A stretch of DNA of 64,000 nt, from assembly GCF_014653195.1 (NCBI RefSeq), contig NZ_BNAH01000002.1:186377-250376 (forward strand), read 5' to 3'. The notes beneath the pieces are model-generated. The model saw nothing but the letters and a program-made list of their open reading frames with translations, was not told where the DNA came from and did not search any database. Position 1 is the stretch's first letter, and the number at the start of each line of letters is the position of its first letter. Both the position numbers and the translations under genes were made by a program. This DNA comes from Thalassotalea profundi (GTDB lineage Bacteria; Pseudomonadota; Gammaproteobacteria; Enterobacterales; Alteromonadaceae). Shown here piece after piece: positions 53,836 to 62,922 of the stretch.

Positions 53836-54522
53836 ATGAGCAAATTAAAGATTTTTATAACAATTTCATTTATTAGCATATTGCAAGCACCATTAATGGC
53901 GCAAAGCTACAGTAGTGAAACGATAAAAAGCTTAGCCAAATCTTTTGTCGAAAAAAATATAGAGACTCCTAAACATGGAAAAGTTGTCATTACGCCTGCA
54001 GATATAGATCCACGTATAGAAATTAAACCATGTAAAATCCCCTTATCTTTGAATATACCTGAAAATAATTCTAGTAGAAACGTAAACGTTAAAATATCTT
54101 GCGAAGATTCAACATCATGGGTTTTATTTTTACCTGTTAGAGTAGAAACACAAATACCCGTATTAATTGCTAATCAATCAATTAGCAAAGGTTCGTTACT
54201 CGATAATACAAATATTGAGCTCACCTATATTGATCAATTTGAGTTACGAGGCGAAGCAATTAAAGATATAAACGAAATTATTGGAGCTAAAGCAAAGCGA
54301 ACTTTAACGAAGGGCAGACCCATTAGCCCGCGTAGCTTTTGTGTGGTATGCAAAGGCGATAATGTCGATATAATTGCCAAGTCAGCCGTCTTTATGATAC
54401 AAACAGAAGGTGTAGCACTTAAAGACGCCAATATAGGTGAACAAATCAGAGTAAAGAACAATCGCTCTGGCCGAACTGTTACGGGTACGGTTAGTGATGA
54501 TCATAAAGTAATAATTAATTGA
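53836..54522 (+). CDS. flgA: FlgA, P-ring assembly chaperone
   Basis: FlgA is the periplasmic chaperone for FlgI. The 228-residue precursor has a signal peptide ending near LMAQ, a small N-terminal domain with DPRIEIKPCKIPLSLNIP, and a C-terminal SAF domain (about 110-228: SISKGSLLDNTNIELTYIDQ, LTKGRPISPRSFC, VDIIAKSAVFMIQTEGVAL). It starts a plus-strand flgA-flgM-flgN group; flgM also has its own promoter. Confidence 0.95.
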   Translation: MSKLKIFITISFISILQAPLMAQSYSSETIKSLAKSFVEKNIETPKHGKVVITPADIDPRIEIKPCKIPLSLNIPENNSSRNVNVKISCEDSTSWVLFLPVRVETQIPVLIANQSISKGSLLDNTNIELTYIDQFELRGEAIKDINEIIGAKAKRTLTKGRPISPRSFCVVCKGDNVDIIAKSAVFMIQTEGVALKDANIGEQIRVKNNRSGRTVTGTVSDDHKVIIN

Positions 54523-54532
54523 TAATATTTAC

Positions 54533-54559
54533 TCAAGTTTTTGTTATTATTGTCGATAA
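54533..54559 (+). promoter_or_regulatory. Sigma-28 promoter of flgMN
   Basis: TCAA (54533-54536), 15 bases, GTCGATAA (54552-54559) matches the FliA pattern (TCAAG-type -35 and GCCGATAA with one change) and lies 41 bases before the flgM ATG. It implies the usual feedback in which FliA drives its own anti-sigma factor. Confidence 0.75.
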
Positions 54560-54599
54560 AATGATAGAAACTCATAACACTTGCCAGTAGGATTTAATT

Positions 54600-54914
54600 A
54601 TGGCTATAAATATCAATAACTTGTCTAGCGGCAGTCAAGTCAAACAAAGCGTTGACTTGCAATCACAAGTTAAAGAGAAAGCTGCACAGACCACCGCGTC
54701 GGCAGAACAAGCGAAATTTGCTAGTAAAGATTCTGTATCAATTACGCCGCAAGCAAAACAATTTACTGAATTGCAGAAAAAGGCACAAGCTGCGCCTGCA
54801 GTCGATGCCAAAAAAGTGGCCCAACTTAAAAAAGCAATTGAATCTGGCGAATATAAAGTTAATCCAGAAAAATTAGCTGCCAGTATTGCTAAATTTGAAT
54901 TTGATTTAGTTTAA
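54600..54914 (+). CDS. flgM: FlgM, anti-sigma-28 factor
   Basis: FlgM binds FliA until the hook is complete, then is exported. The 104-residue product has the usual disordered N-terminal half and the C-terminal FliA-binding region DAKKVAQLKKAIESGEYKVN with PEKLAASIAKFEFDL at the end. An AGGAT site precedes the ATG. fliA itself lies outside the window. Confidence 0.94.
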   Translation: MAININNLSSGSQVKQSVDLQSQVKEKAAQTTASAEQAKFASKDSVSITPQAKQFTELQKKAQAAPAVDAKKVAQLKKAIESGEYKVNPEKLAASIAKFEFDLV

Positions 54915-54953
54915 ATGAACTTGGCTAAAACTAACCATTAATTAGGAATATTT

Positions 54954-55385
54954 GTGACAACAGAATTTGATGGAAAACAAGCATTAGAGCAACAATTACA
55001 TCAGCTGCAACAGTTACTATTAATTCTTGAACAAGAAAAAGATATTTTAATTAAAAGTGATCCTGATCAACTGACCAACATTGGGCTTGTCAAAAATGAA
55101 TTGTTATTATCTATTCAAACTCTTGACAAGCAAATAGAACAAAGTGTGAAGTTCCGTCAAGGAAAAGCACAAGGTTTATTTGATGAGACATTAGCACAGA
55201 TAGAAGCTTGTTTATTGAAATGTAAAGATCAAAATCAAATTAATGGACAAATAATAGAACATTCACAATTAGCTGTAGAACGAATGAAAACCTCACTATT
55301 ACAAAATCATAACAAATCATCTTTAACTTATGATAACAAAGGTAAAACAAGTGGAGGTTTAAGTAGTTTAGACGTAAAAGCTTAG
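54954..55385 (+). CDS. flgN: FlgN, chaperone of FlgK and FlgL
   Basis: FlgN is the export chaperone for junction proteins. The start is a GTG at 54954 with TAGGA 7 bases upstream. The 143-residue product is all-helical, with QQLHQLQQLLLILEQEKDIL and DPDQLTNIGLVKNELLLSIQ typical of the family. It lies 39 bases after flgM. Confidence 0.9.
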   Translation: MTTEFDGKQALEQQLHQLQQLLLILEQEKDILIKSDPDQLTNIGLVKNELLLSIQTLDKQIEQSVKFRQGKAQGLFDETLAQIEACLLKCKDQNQINGQIIEHSQLAVERMKTSLLQNHNKSSLTYDNKGKTSGGLSSLDVKA

Positions 55386-55419
55386 TATTTACCTTATAGT
55401 ATTTTAAATCAATACGATT

Positions 55420-55887
55420 CTAATAATAGGTAACATCTTTAATTTCTCTCTGACGTGAAGTTCCTATATAAATATCATAAACTTGTTTGAAATCGAGTTC
55501 TAACTCAGTGGTATACGTATCGCCAACAGGATAACTTCTTACAACCCTTGCGCCTTTAATAACCCCGTTAATCGTTGTTTTAAGTTCATTATCCCCCATA
55601 ACCAAGTTTAGCATGCTAGTTTTACCATTAACTTGTTGACCAAAGACCTGTTCCGCTAGCTCAGCATAAGCTGCTATTTTAGACGCTTTAATTGCCAACA
55701 ACATTTTTTGAGTATCATTGCTTGAGTTTTGCAAACTAATAGGTGCTTGGCCCACAGCTTTTAATACGGGAAATGTTTCAGGTTTCGCTGTTTTCCATTC
55801 AACATGTTTATCATAAACGCTTGAACAACTCATTAAAAAGCAAAGGTTAACGCTTATGAGTAATACTTTTATCAATTGAGCTTTCAT
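55420..55887 (-). CDS. flgP: FlgP, outer-membrane flagellar lipoprotein (LPP20 family)
   Basis: FlgP is a lipoprotein of the H-ring/basal disk that supports polar flagella in Vibrio. The 155-residue precursor has a lipobox LMSC (Cys near 21). The LPP20-like domain has VGQAPISLQ, KASKIAAYAELAEQVFGQQV and GARVVRSYPVGDTYTTELEL. It is divergent from flgT, behind a sigma-54-like box. The expected neighbour flgO is not present. Confidence 0.9.
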   Translation of the reverse strand: MKAQLIKVLLISVNLCFLMSCSSVYDKHVEWKTAKPETFPVLKAVGQAPISLQNSSNDTQKMLLAIKASKIAAYAELAEQVFGQQVNGKTSMLNLVMGDNELKTTINGVIKGARVVRSYPVGDTYTTELELDFKQVYDIYIGTSRQREIKDVTYY

Positions 55888-55971
55888 TTATCATTTCCTA
55901 CTTTAGTCATTAGCCCTATCGCCACACGAATAGACTTAATTTTATGATTTACTCTCTACAGGCTTACTTAA

Positions 55972-55987
55972 AGCATTATTTATGCCT
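55972..55987 (-). promoter_or_regulatory. Candidate sigma-54 promoter of flgP
   Basis: The minus strand reads AGGCATAAATAATGCT with GG and GC 10 bases apart; the -24 T is A and one -12 base differs. It lies 85 bases before the flgP ATG. The element is partly palindromic, which lowers certainty. Confidence 0.5.
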
Positions 55988-56007
55988 ACTTTATTTTGAC
56001 AGTGTAA

Positions 56008-56023
56008 AGGCACAGTTCATGCA
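56008..56023 (+). promoter_or_regulatory. Candidate sigma-54 promoter of flgT
   Basis: AGGCACAGTTCATGCA has GG and GC 10 bases apart and lies 53 bases before the flgT ATG. It faces away from the flgP candidate at 55972, so the two would be back to back. Confidence 0.5.
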
Positions 56024-56075
56024 TATAAGATGAAAACACAAGATTAACGCCAACACTTTAAGTTTAGGAACCACC

Positions 56076-57239
56076 ATGCGATTGATTGTTTTATTAATTA
56101 CAAGCTTATTACTTACTCCAAGTAGTATTGGGCAGTGGTATGAAACGCAAGGCAACGCTTTTATTAATAATGGCGATGAAAAACTAGCTCGCACTAAGGC
56201 GATAGAAAATGCTTTAAAAAAGGCCTTACTTGTTGCCGGTGCATCTGTATCAAGTGTACAACAAGTAGTGAATGGTTTACTTACCCAAGATGAAATAAAC
56301 ATTCGAGCAACAGGTAATGTCAACTCTTTTGAACTCGTTTCAGAAACTTATCAAGACAACCTTGTTACCGTTACTATTCGCGCAGATATTTTTCCCCAAG
56401 AAAAACAATGTTTTTCTGCTGATTACCGAAAATCTTTATTACTTACAAAAGCACAATTAAAAGATCGAGAGCAAGCAAATATTGGCGGAATATATAATAT
56501 TGGTAGCAGTGTGATAAAAAAACTCGCCAATAAACTGACGCAAGAAGGCGTATATTTAGACACTAAACTTGCTTTAAAACATAATTCGCCTTTTTCTCGC
56601 TATAAAAACAGTATGCAAGAAGAAAATATAAAAACATTATCAATAGCACTTGGCGACTCAACTGATAGTCAATATATTTTATTTGCTGAAATACAGGATG
56701 TTTCTTTCGATGATACTAACAATAACACGTGGCAATTTTGGCAAGACAAGATTTACAACCGTTACTTTCAGTTAAGTCTTTATATTTATAATAGTTATGA
56801 TGGCGAATTAGAATTTACTAAAGAATATCGCAATTCGGCTCCCTGGCAGCATAATAAAAGAAAAGTGGTAGACGTAAATTCTCAAACTTTTTGGCAGACC
56901 GATTATGGCTTGATGATTGATAATATCTTAACCCAAGCGATTACAGATGTTGACGAGAATATGATGTGTCAACCAACTCGAGGGAAAATTTTAAGTGTTA
57001 ATGGTAACCAAATCAGATTAAATTTAGGTAAACGCCACGGAGTAAAACTAGGAGATGAATTTACACTACTGCATTTAAATAACTTTACTACAGATACTGG
57101 GAAAATTTATGCGGGTTACAACGTTAGTAATTTCAAAGTTAAAATTACTAACTTAACCAGAGATAGTGCAACAGCAATAACGCCAGAAGAAAATATCATT
57201 GATAGTATTCAAGTTAATGATTTAGCCGTTAGGTATTAA
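56076..57239 (+). CDS. flgT: FlgT, H-ring protein
   Basis: FlgT forms the H ring around the LP ring in Vibrio polar flagella and helps recruit the sodium-type T ring. The 387-residue precursor has a signal peptide (MRLIVLLITSLLLTPSSIGQ), an N-terminal domain with ALKKALLVAGASVSSVQQVV, a middle domain with DRNVIxxxx-like strands, and the C-terminal domain GKILSVNGNQIRLNLGKRHG with VKLGDEFTLLH. Together with flgP this points to a Vibrio-like, possibly sodium-driven motor; the stator genes are not in the window. Confidence 0.92.
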   Translation: MRLIVLLITSLLLTPSSIGQWYETQGNAFINNGDEKLARTKAIENALKKALLVAGASVSSVQQVVNGLLTQDEINIRATGNVNSFELVSETYQDNLVTVTIRADIFPQEKQCFSADYRKSLLLTKAQLKDREQANIGGIYNIGSSVIKKLANKLTQEGVYLDTKLALKHNSPFSRYKNSMQEENIKTLSIALGDSTDSQYILFAEIQDVSFDDTNNNTWQFWQDKIYNRYFQLSLYIYNSYDGELEFTKEYRNSAPWQHNKRKVVDVNSQTFWQTDYGLMIDNILTQAITDVDENMMCQPTRGKILSVNGNQIRLNLGKRHGVKLGDEFTLLHLNNFTTDTGKIYAGYNVSNFKVKITNLTRDSATAITPEENIIDSIQVNDLAVRY

Positions 57240-57337
57240 TGCTATATTAATTATGTTCATTGTCCATTCACGTCAAGTAGCGTTTTAGGGGGCATCATAG
57301 TGAATGAGCGAGCTAAACGGTAAAATGAGTAAATAAA

Positions 57338-57359
57338 AAACCTCGCTAAGGCGAGGTTT
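57338..57359. terminator. Bidirectional terminator between flgT and a small converging gene
   Basis: AAACCTCGC / GCGAGGTTT, a perfect 9-base stem with a 4-base loop, sits 99 bases after the flgT stop and 20 bases after the stop of the minus-strand 44-residue gene. The T run is better on the minus strand. Confidence 0.88.
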
Positions 57360-57378
57360 CTTCTTATAACAACATCAA

Positions 57379-57513
57379 CTAAGTTGTTTGTTCTTCTGCA
57401 ACTTCCCTGTTACCAGCAACAGAGCTATTACTCATTACTGCTGATAGCGCTAATATTATTACTGCAAATATTACCGTCGTCAGTTTAATTCCGCGTGATG
57501 ACGATTTATTCAT
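57379..57513 (-). CDS. Small 44-residue single-pass membrane protein, unrecognised
   Basis: A 44-codon frame starts at 57513 with a TTGGA-like site 7 bases upstream. The product is basic at the start (KSSSRGIK), has one hydrophobic helix (LTTVIFAVIILALSAVM) and ends with a short acidic tail NREVAEEQTT. A signal-like AVMSNSSVAG is also possible, giving a secreted peptide. It is read away from the sensor gene and followed at once by a strong terminator, which supports a real transcript. A longer frame to 57600 has no good start. I recognise no family. Confidence 0.5.
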   Translation of the reverse strand: MNKSSSRGIKLTTVIFAVIILALSAVMSNSSVAGNREVAEEQTT

Positions 57514-57883
57514 TATATATCCAAATAACAGCTGCCATATCAAGAAAACTGAACAATTGCTAATAGCACAATAACTTAGCCCACTCGATAATTTATTCAT
57601 GTAACTTTAGTACAAAAAATACGTTATAGTATTAATATTAAAAAATCAATGCTTTAACTTAAAATTGTATGTTTTTTAACTAAAAAATATGAATTTTAAA
57701 TGCGTCTTGTCATAAAAATGCAATATTTTATCAAAAAAGATAGGGACACTTTTCAATATAAATGATAGTGACTTAAATAAAACTTCCTCGATTAGCCCTA
57801 AGATCATGAAAACGCTTGTTTGTTATTATTAAAAATTTATGCGCTATGATCACGTTATATGCAGTGTATTTACATCAGGTTCT

Positions 57884-60562
57884 CTATTTAGGCGTCACTT
57901 TAGCTAAAACACTTTGTAAACTCTCTGCTGAGATTGGGTACAATAAACAGTCGCTCATGATATTTTTGAATGATGAACTTAACTGCCTATACTCGATACC
58001 TCTATAAATCCCTATTACTTTAGGTGCATCCTCCTCATTCATTTTATTTAAAGAGGCTTCAATTTCGCTCACATATGGTTTTGATGTAACATTATCAATA
58101 ATAATAATACTCGAATTAAGATTGTGTATCGCATAAGACAATTCAGAAACGTCATCAATTATTTCAACTTGGTAATCAAGCCCTAATAATAAAGGTGTTG
58201 TTTCAAAGTTAGTAGATAAGGGTTCTTCTATAAGTAAAACTTTAGCTTTATGGTTAAGCGGTATAACATTCATTTCATCTATTTTATTCAGCCCGCTTTC
58301 CTGAAAGTGAGTACCAATAGGTAATGAAATTGTCATGACAATATCCCCTGTCGGTACTAATATCAGTTTAATATTGCCTTTTAATATATGTACAAGCTCT
58401 GTTGCTAAAGCCATACTTGTACTGAAATTTGCAATGTCTTTCTTTAACCATGAAGTAACAGGCATATTTGTATTTGGTGTTAAAGCACTACAAGTAAAAA
58501 ATAATGTTGCAAAATCTTTATGGTAATGTGCTTTTATAGACATTTGTACATCACTTCCTAAAAATAGTTTCAATATATTTTCTTGCAATACCAAAAGTAA
58601 TTTTTCTAGACGTGTTTGATCTGCTTCTACAAAATTTGGGAGTTCACAATCAAATAAAAACTTTATTTTATTACTAGCAACTAATGCTTTTTCTTGATAC
58701 TTATTTTCAATTTGATTAAGAAAATAAGAAAAATCAAAAACTTGATTATCAAGCTTATTATTACGACTTTCGAGAGTAGATAAATCACTAACACTCGTTA
58801 ATATATGTTTAAGTTGCTCGGTTACGTCACTAAATTGCTGTAATTTTTTATAACCAATATCTACATGTTGGTTGTGAATTAAACGTTCAGCTAATTTTAT
58901 AGGTACACTTAACTCTATAGTTAGCATTTGTAAAAAGTGTGCCTTTGATAAATTTTCTTTTTCTGAAAGTTCATTTGCCTTAATCAATTCACGCGTTTTT
59001 TCAGCCACTTTGTAACTTAGCTCTATGGAATAAGCAGCCATCATCAATATTAATAACTGAAAAACAAATCCACCAATTACCCCACCAAATAACATTACCC
59101 AAGTTTGCCAACTTTTATTTTGTGAAAGCCATGTTGATTTTTCGATAATTTGCAACTGCCACTTTCGTCCAAAAAAGTTAATAACTTCAACATCTTCTAG
59201 CCTATTTTGAACATCTAATTTATCACCATAAATGAGATAACGTTCGCCTGAGGTCACATCAATAATATTCATAGAAATATTTTTTGATGACGTTGAGTTG
59301 ATTAATTTATTTACAAAAGTTTCAAGATCTACAGCTGCACTTAAAAAACCAACAGCAATTTCACCAGAAGATGATTTCATTTCTCCAAACGTGTTAAGCG
59401 CACGTCTATTATTTACTGGATGAGTGAGCATAACATGTGGTGCCAACTCATTTTTTTGATTAAGTGAGAATGGTGCTGATGCGATTGGTTCTTGCTGGTT
59501 TAACGAAAGTGTTATTGTGTTAGTAATTGCATTATTTGCATATAAATCAATGCCATAATAGGAATCATTATATTGTTCAGGATAGATATAAAGTACAGGA
59601 GTAAATGGTGTAAAATCATTTTGTTCAACGTGAAGTTCAACATCCGACGCTATCACAGAATACTCAATACCGAGCTGTATCTTCGCATATTGCTCAAAAG
59701 CTAACTTTTCTTTTATTGATACTACTGGCGACCACTGAAAAAACTTAACACTACTATCAGCTTGATATATTTCATTAGCATAATTTGTAAACTCAATTAA
59801 ATTTACTTCTACTGAACTATTGAAGTAAGCAGTCATAGCCTTGATTTTGGCTGTTATGTCAGAAATCTCTTTCACTAAAGCATGATTTAATTCATATAAA
59901 GACTTTTTATATAAATCATTGCGGATATGCTGTTGTTGTTGTTGAGAAATAAGAAATAACAAACCAATGGCAATACAACCTAACACAGATGAAACAATAA
60001 CGAAAACTCGTTTTGAAACGTTTAAATTCTGTTTTCCTACAATAAAAAGTAATGAAGGAATTGCAAATACTGAAACTAAAACGCTTGTCGACCATCCGCG
60101 AAAAAAGGCATAACCTAATGATGTATTAAAAGTATTATTATCAAGAATTGCGACAATAATACCGCACACAGCGGCAACAAGCCCCACTAAAGGACCAATT
60201 TTCATCATAAATGAAATAAGTGTTGAACGACTTGCAACCCACTTTTGCTTATTTATTAATTTATAAGTAAGTTGCTTTGCCCAAAAAGATTGAAGCAACG
60301 CCGCTAAATAAATCAAAATAACAATCGCTAAATTAAAATCCAGTTCCCCATACCAATTAAATAAAAGTAAAATTAATAAAGAACTCGCCAAAACACTTAG
60401 TAATGCAAAATTGCCCCATACCAGTAAAATTGCCGTACTAATACCAGCTACAGGACCAACAAAATTTATTAATGAGAAAGGTTTTATTGTGTAAGCAACC
60501 AACAAACAAACAGCAATAAAAGTAACGCTTGAATAAAAAAGCGGTTTGAGAATTTGCCGCAT
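57884..60562 (-). CDS. MASE1-CHASE sensor with degenerate kinase and receiver domains
   Basis: The 892-residue membrane protein has an N-terminal MASE1-like region (about 1-205, seven to eight helices) and a periplasmic CHASE domain (about 215-470; FFQWSPVVSIKEKLAFEQYA). A further membrane helix (about 483-505) and a cytoplasmic kinase-like part follow. The dimerisation helix reads HFLQMLTIELSVPIKL, where the phospho-His position is Ile. An N-box-like segment LLLVLQENILKLFLG keeps one Asn, but no DxGxG and no GxGxG loop are visible. The C-terminal receiver (about 770-890) begins KVLLIEEP instead of an acidic pair, keeps an Asp in IIIIDN, and has Tyr where the conserved Lys should be. It looks like a non-catalytic sensor scaffold. 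Confidence 0.78.
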   Translation of the reverse strand: MRQILKPLFYSSVTFIAVCLLVAYTIKPFSLINFVGPVAGISTAILLVWGNFALLSVLASSLLILLLFNWYGELDFNLAIVILIYLAALLQSFWAKQLTYKLINKQKWVASRSTLISFMMKIGPLVGLVAAVCGIIVAILDNNTFNTSLGYAFFRGWSTSVLVSVFAIPSLLFIVGKQNLNVSKRVFVIVSSVLGCIAIGLLFLISQQQQQHIRNDLYKKSLYELNHALVKEISDITAKIKAMTAYFNSSVEVNLIEFTNYANEIYQADSSVKFFQWSPVVSIKEKLAFEQYAKIQLGIEYSVIASDVELHVEQNDFTPFTPVLYIYPEQYNDSYYGIDLYANNAITNTITLSLNQQEPIASAPFSLNQKNELAPHVMLTHPVNNRRALNTFGEMKSSSGEIAVGFLSAAVDLETFVNKLINSTSSKNISMNIIDVTSGERYLIYGDKLDVQNRLEDVEVINFFGRKWQLQIIEKSTWLSQNKSWQTWVMLFGGVIGGFVFQLLILMMAAYSIELSYKVAEKTRELIKANELSEKENLSKAHFLQMLTIELSVPIKLAERLIHNQHVDIGYKKLQQFSDVTEQLKHILTSVSDLSTLESRNNKLDNQVFDFSYFLNQIENKYQEKALVASNKIKFLFDCELPNFVEADQTRLEKLLLVLQENILKLFLGSDVQMSIKAHYHKDFATLFFTCSALTPNTNMPVTSWLKKDIANFSTSMALATELVHILKGNIKLILVPTGDIVMTISLPIGTHFQESGLNKIDEMNVIPLNHKAKVLLIEEPLSTNFETTPLLLGLDYQVEIIDDVSELSYAIHNLNSSIIIIDNVTSKPYVSEIEASLNKMNEEDAPKVIGIYRGIEYRQLSSSFKNIMSDCLLYPISAESLQSVLAKVTPK

Positions 60563-60800
60563 AAAGTTCCTATTATGAATGAAAGTAAATCATTGTTGGT
60601 TATGTCCTAAACCCACTATATCGAAAAGTACAAAAAACACCAATAGGACCTATTAACCGTTGATATTGAGATTTACCGTAAATAATGTGGGAAAAATATA
60701 ATAAATAGCGTAATAACATTTGCAGTTAAGCAGTCGCTAGGCGAAAATAAGCGCAATTTACGCCCTCAAAATTCAAGTACAAAAATATACTGGAGCTATT

Positions 60801-62786
60801 ATGCCGTCGCGTCAACAACTCGCCAATGCAATTCGTGTGTTAAGTATGGATGCAGTTCAACAAGCAAAATCTGGCCATCCTGGTGCCCCAATGGGTATGG
60901 CTGATATTGCCGAAGTTCTCTGGAGAGACTTTTTAAAACACAATCCTACAGATCCTAATTGGGTAGATCGCGATAGGTTTATTTTATCAAATGGCCATGG
61001 TTCCATGTTGATCTATTCTTTATTGCATTTGACTGGTTACGACCTATCAATTGATGAACTTAAAAACTTTCGTCAATTACATTCAAAAACACCTGGACAC
61101 CCTGAATATGGTTACACTCCCGGTGTTGAAACAACCACAGGTCCATTAGGTGCAGGTGTTTCAAATGCCGTAGGTATGGCAATTGCTGAAAAAACTTTAG
61201 CGGCACAATTTAACCGTGAAGGTCATGACATTGTTAATCATTTTACTTATTGCTTCTTAGGTGACGGTTGTTTGATGGAAGGTATCTCTCATGAAGCCTG
61301 TTCACTTGCTGGTACTTTAGGTTTAGGGAAGCTAATTGCATTTTGGGATGACAACGGCATATCAATTGATGGCCATGTAGAAGGCTGGTTTACCGATGAT
61401 ACCCCAGCTCGTTTTGCAGCCTATGGCTGGCATGTAATTGCCAATGTAGATGGCCATAATTCACAAGCTATCGCTGCAGCAATAGCAGAAGCAAAGTCTG
61501 TCACTGACAAACCGACAATGATTTGTTGTAAAACTGTTATTGGTTTTGGTTCTCCTAATAAATCTGGTAGTCACGATTGCCACGGCGCTCCATTAGGTGA
61601 TGAAGAAGTAGCAGCAACTCGTGAGTTTTTAAACTGGCCACACGCTCCTTTTGAAATACCTGCTGACATATACAGCGAATGGGATCAAAAAGCTAAAGGT
61701 AAAACAAGTCAAACAGCTTGGAACGAAAAATTTTCTGCCTATCAATCGGCTCACCCTGAACTCGCCGCTGAATATGAGCGTCGTGTAATCAAAGGTGACT
61801 TACCTGCCGAGTTTGAAGAAAAAGCCAATGCTTACATTCAAGAGTGCCAATCAAAAGGCGACAATATTGCCTCTCGTAAAGCGTCACAAAATACAATTGA
61901 AGCTTTTGGGAATATATTACCTGAATTATTAGGCGGTTCTGCTGATTTAGCTGGCTCTAACTTAACATTATGGTCAGGTTCAAAAGGAATTCAGGACGAC
62001 GCTGCTGGTAACTACATTTTCTATGGTGTACGTGAATTCGGCATGAGCGGAATAATGAACGGTATATCATTACATGGTGGCTTTATTAACTACGGTGCAA
62101 CTTTCATGATGTTCATGGAATATGCACGCAACGCAGTTCGTATGTCAGCACTAATGGGCATCCAAAATATTTTTGTTTATACCCATGACTCTATAGGTCA
62201 AGGTGAAGATGGTCCTACACACCAGCCAATTGAGCAGCTAACAAATTTGCGTACAACACCCAATATGGTGACATGGCGCCCAGCTGATGCAACTGAAGCT
62301 GCCGTTTCATGGAAAAGTGCTATAGAACGTCAAACTGCGCCAACGTCGTTAATTTTTTCTCGCCAAGGTTTACCAGCATTGAATCGAGACGACGCACAGC
62401 TCAAGAATATCGCTAAAGGCGGTTATATACTTAAAGATAGCGACGGGACACCTGAAATTATCTTAATTGCTACAGGCTCAGAAGTGTCATTAGCTTTAAA
62501 AGCGGCCGAAGTATTAGGAAATAAAGTTCGCGTAGTCTCTATGCCTTCGACAAATATATTTGACCAACAAGATGCTCAGTATAAAGATGCTGTTTTACCT
62601 GCCGAAGTCACTAAGCGCGTAGCTATTGAAGCTGCACATACTGACTTTTGGTATAAATATGTTGGTTTAAGCGGTAAAGTTGTCGGTATGACCACCTTTG
62701 GTGAATCTGCGCCAGGTAATGTTTTATTCGAACACTTTGGCTTTACAGTAGAGAACGTAGTCGCTACGGTTAATAGCCTAAATTAA
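60801..62786 (+). CDS. tktA: Transketolase
   Basis: Transketolase moves two-carbon units between pentose-phosphate sugars using thiamine diphosphate. The 661-residue protein has typical length: the N-terminal [20 protein letters not shown], the ThDP motif [18 protein letters not shown] with the closing DDNGISIDG (about 155-190), and the pyrimidine-domain segment RYNxxF-equivalent [25 protein letters not shown] lies 6 bases before the ATG. With epd it forms the familiar tkt-epd(-pgk-fba) order; the last two would be beyond the window. Confidence 0.97.
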   Translation: MPSRQQLANAIRVLSMDAVQQAKSGHPGAPMGMADIAEVLWRDFLKHNPTDPNWVDRDRFILSNGHGSMLIYSLLHLTGYDLSIDELKNFRQLHSKTPGHPEYGYTPGVETTTGPLGAGVSNAVGMAIAEKTLAAQFNREGHDIVNHFTYCFLGDGCLMEGISHEACSLAGTLGLGKLIAFWDDNGISIDGHVEGWFTDDTPARFAAYGWHVIANVDGHNSQAIAAAIAEAKSVTDKPTMICCKTVIGFGSPNKSGSHDCHGAPLGDEEVAATREFLNWPHAPFEIPADIYSEWDQKAKGKTSQTAWNEKFSAYQSAHPELAAEYERRVIKGDLPAEFEEKANAYIQECQSKGDNIASRKASQNTIEAFGNILPELLGGSADLAGSNLTLWSGSKGIQDDAAGNYIFYGVREFGMSGIMNGISLHGGFINYGATFMMFMEYARNAVRMSALMGIQNIFVYTHDSIGQGEDGPTHQPIEQLTNLRTTPNMVTWRPADATEAAVSWKSAIERQTAPTSLIFSRQGLPALNRDDAQLKNIAKGGYILKDSDGTPEIILIATGSEVSLALKAAEVLGNKVRVVSMPSTNIFDQQDAQYKDAVLPAEVTKRVAIEAAHTDFWYKYVGLSGKVVGMTTFGESAPGNVLFEHFGFTVENVVATVNSLN

Positions 62787-62795
62787 TAGGCTATT
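62772..62795 (+). terminator. Terminator overlapping the tkt stop
   Basis: AATAGCCT / AGGCTATT, an 8-base perfect stem with an 8-base loop that contains the tkt stop codon, is followed by TTTT. Confidence 0.7.
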
Positions 62796-62823
62796 TTTAA
62801 TAGTAATTCAATATCATAAAATT

Positions 62824-62848
62824 ATGCGCCATCTAATTAATGGCGCAT
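62824..62848 (+). terminator. Second hairpin between tkt and epd
   Basis: ATGCGCCAT / ATGGCGCAT, a perfect 9-base stem with a 7-base loop, lies 75 bases before the epd ATG and is followed by TGTTTG. It may be a second terminator, an attenuator or an operator. Confidence 0.55.
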
Positions 62849-62922
62849 TGTTTGAATTATCATTCAAATAACTGCTTAACACTAAATTTTAATTAACCGT
62901 TTCAAAAAATAAAAGTTATATT

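Noticed and set aside
55991..56323. 110-codon minus-strand frame opposite the start of flgT
   Set aside because: It covers the flgT signal-peptide region and the promoter gap and has no family features; flgT is strongly supported on the other strand.
57816..58007. 63-codon plus-strand frame near the end of the sensor gene
   Set aside because: It overlaps the 3' end of the 892-residue gene antisense, lacks a ribosome site and looks like random AT-rich coding.
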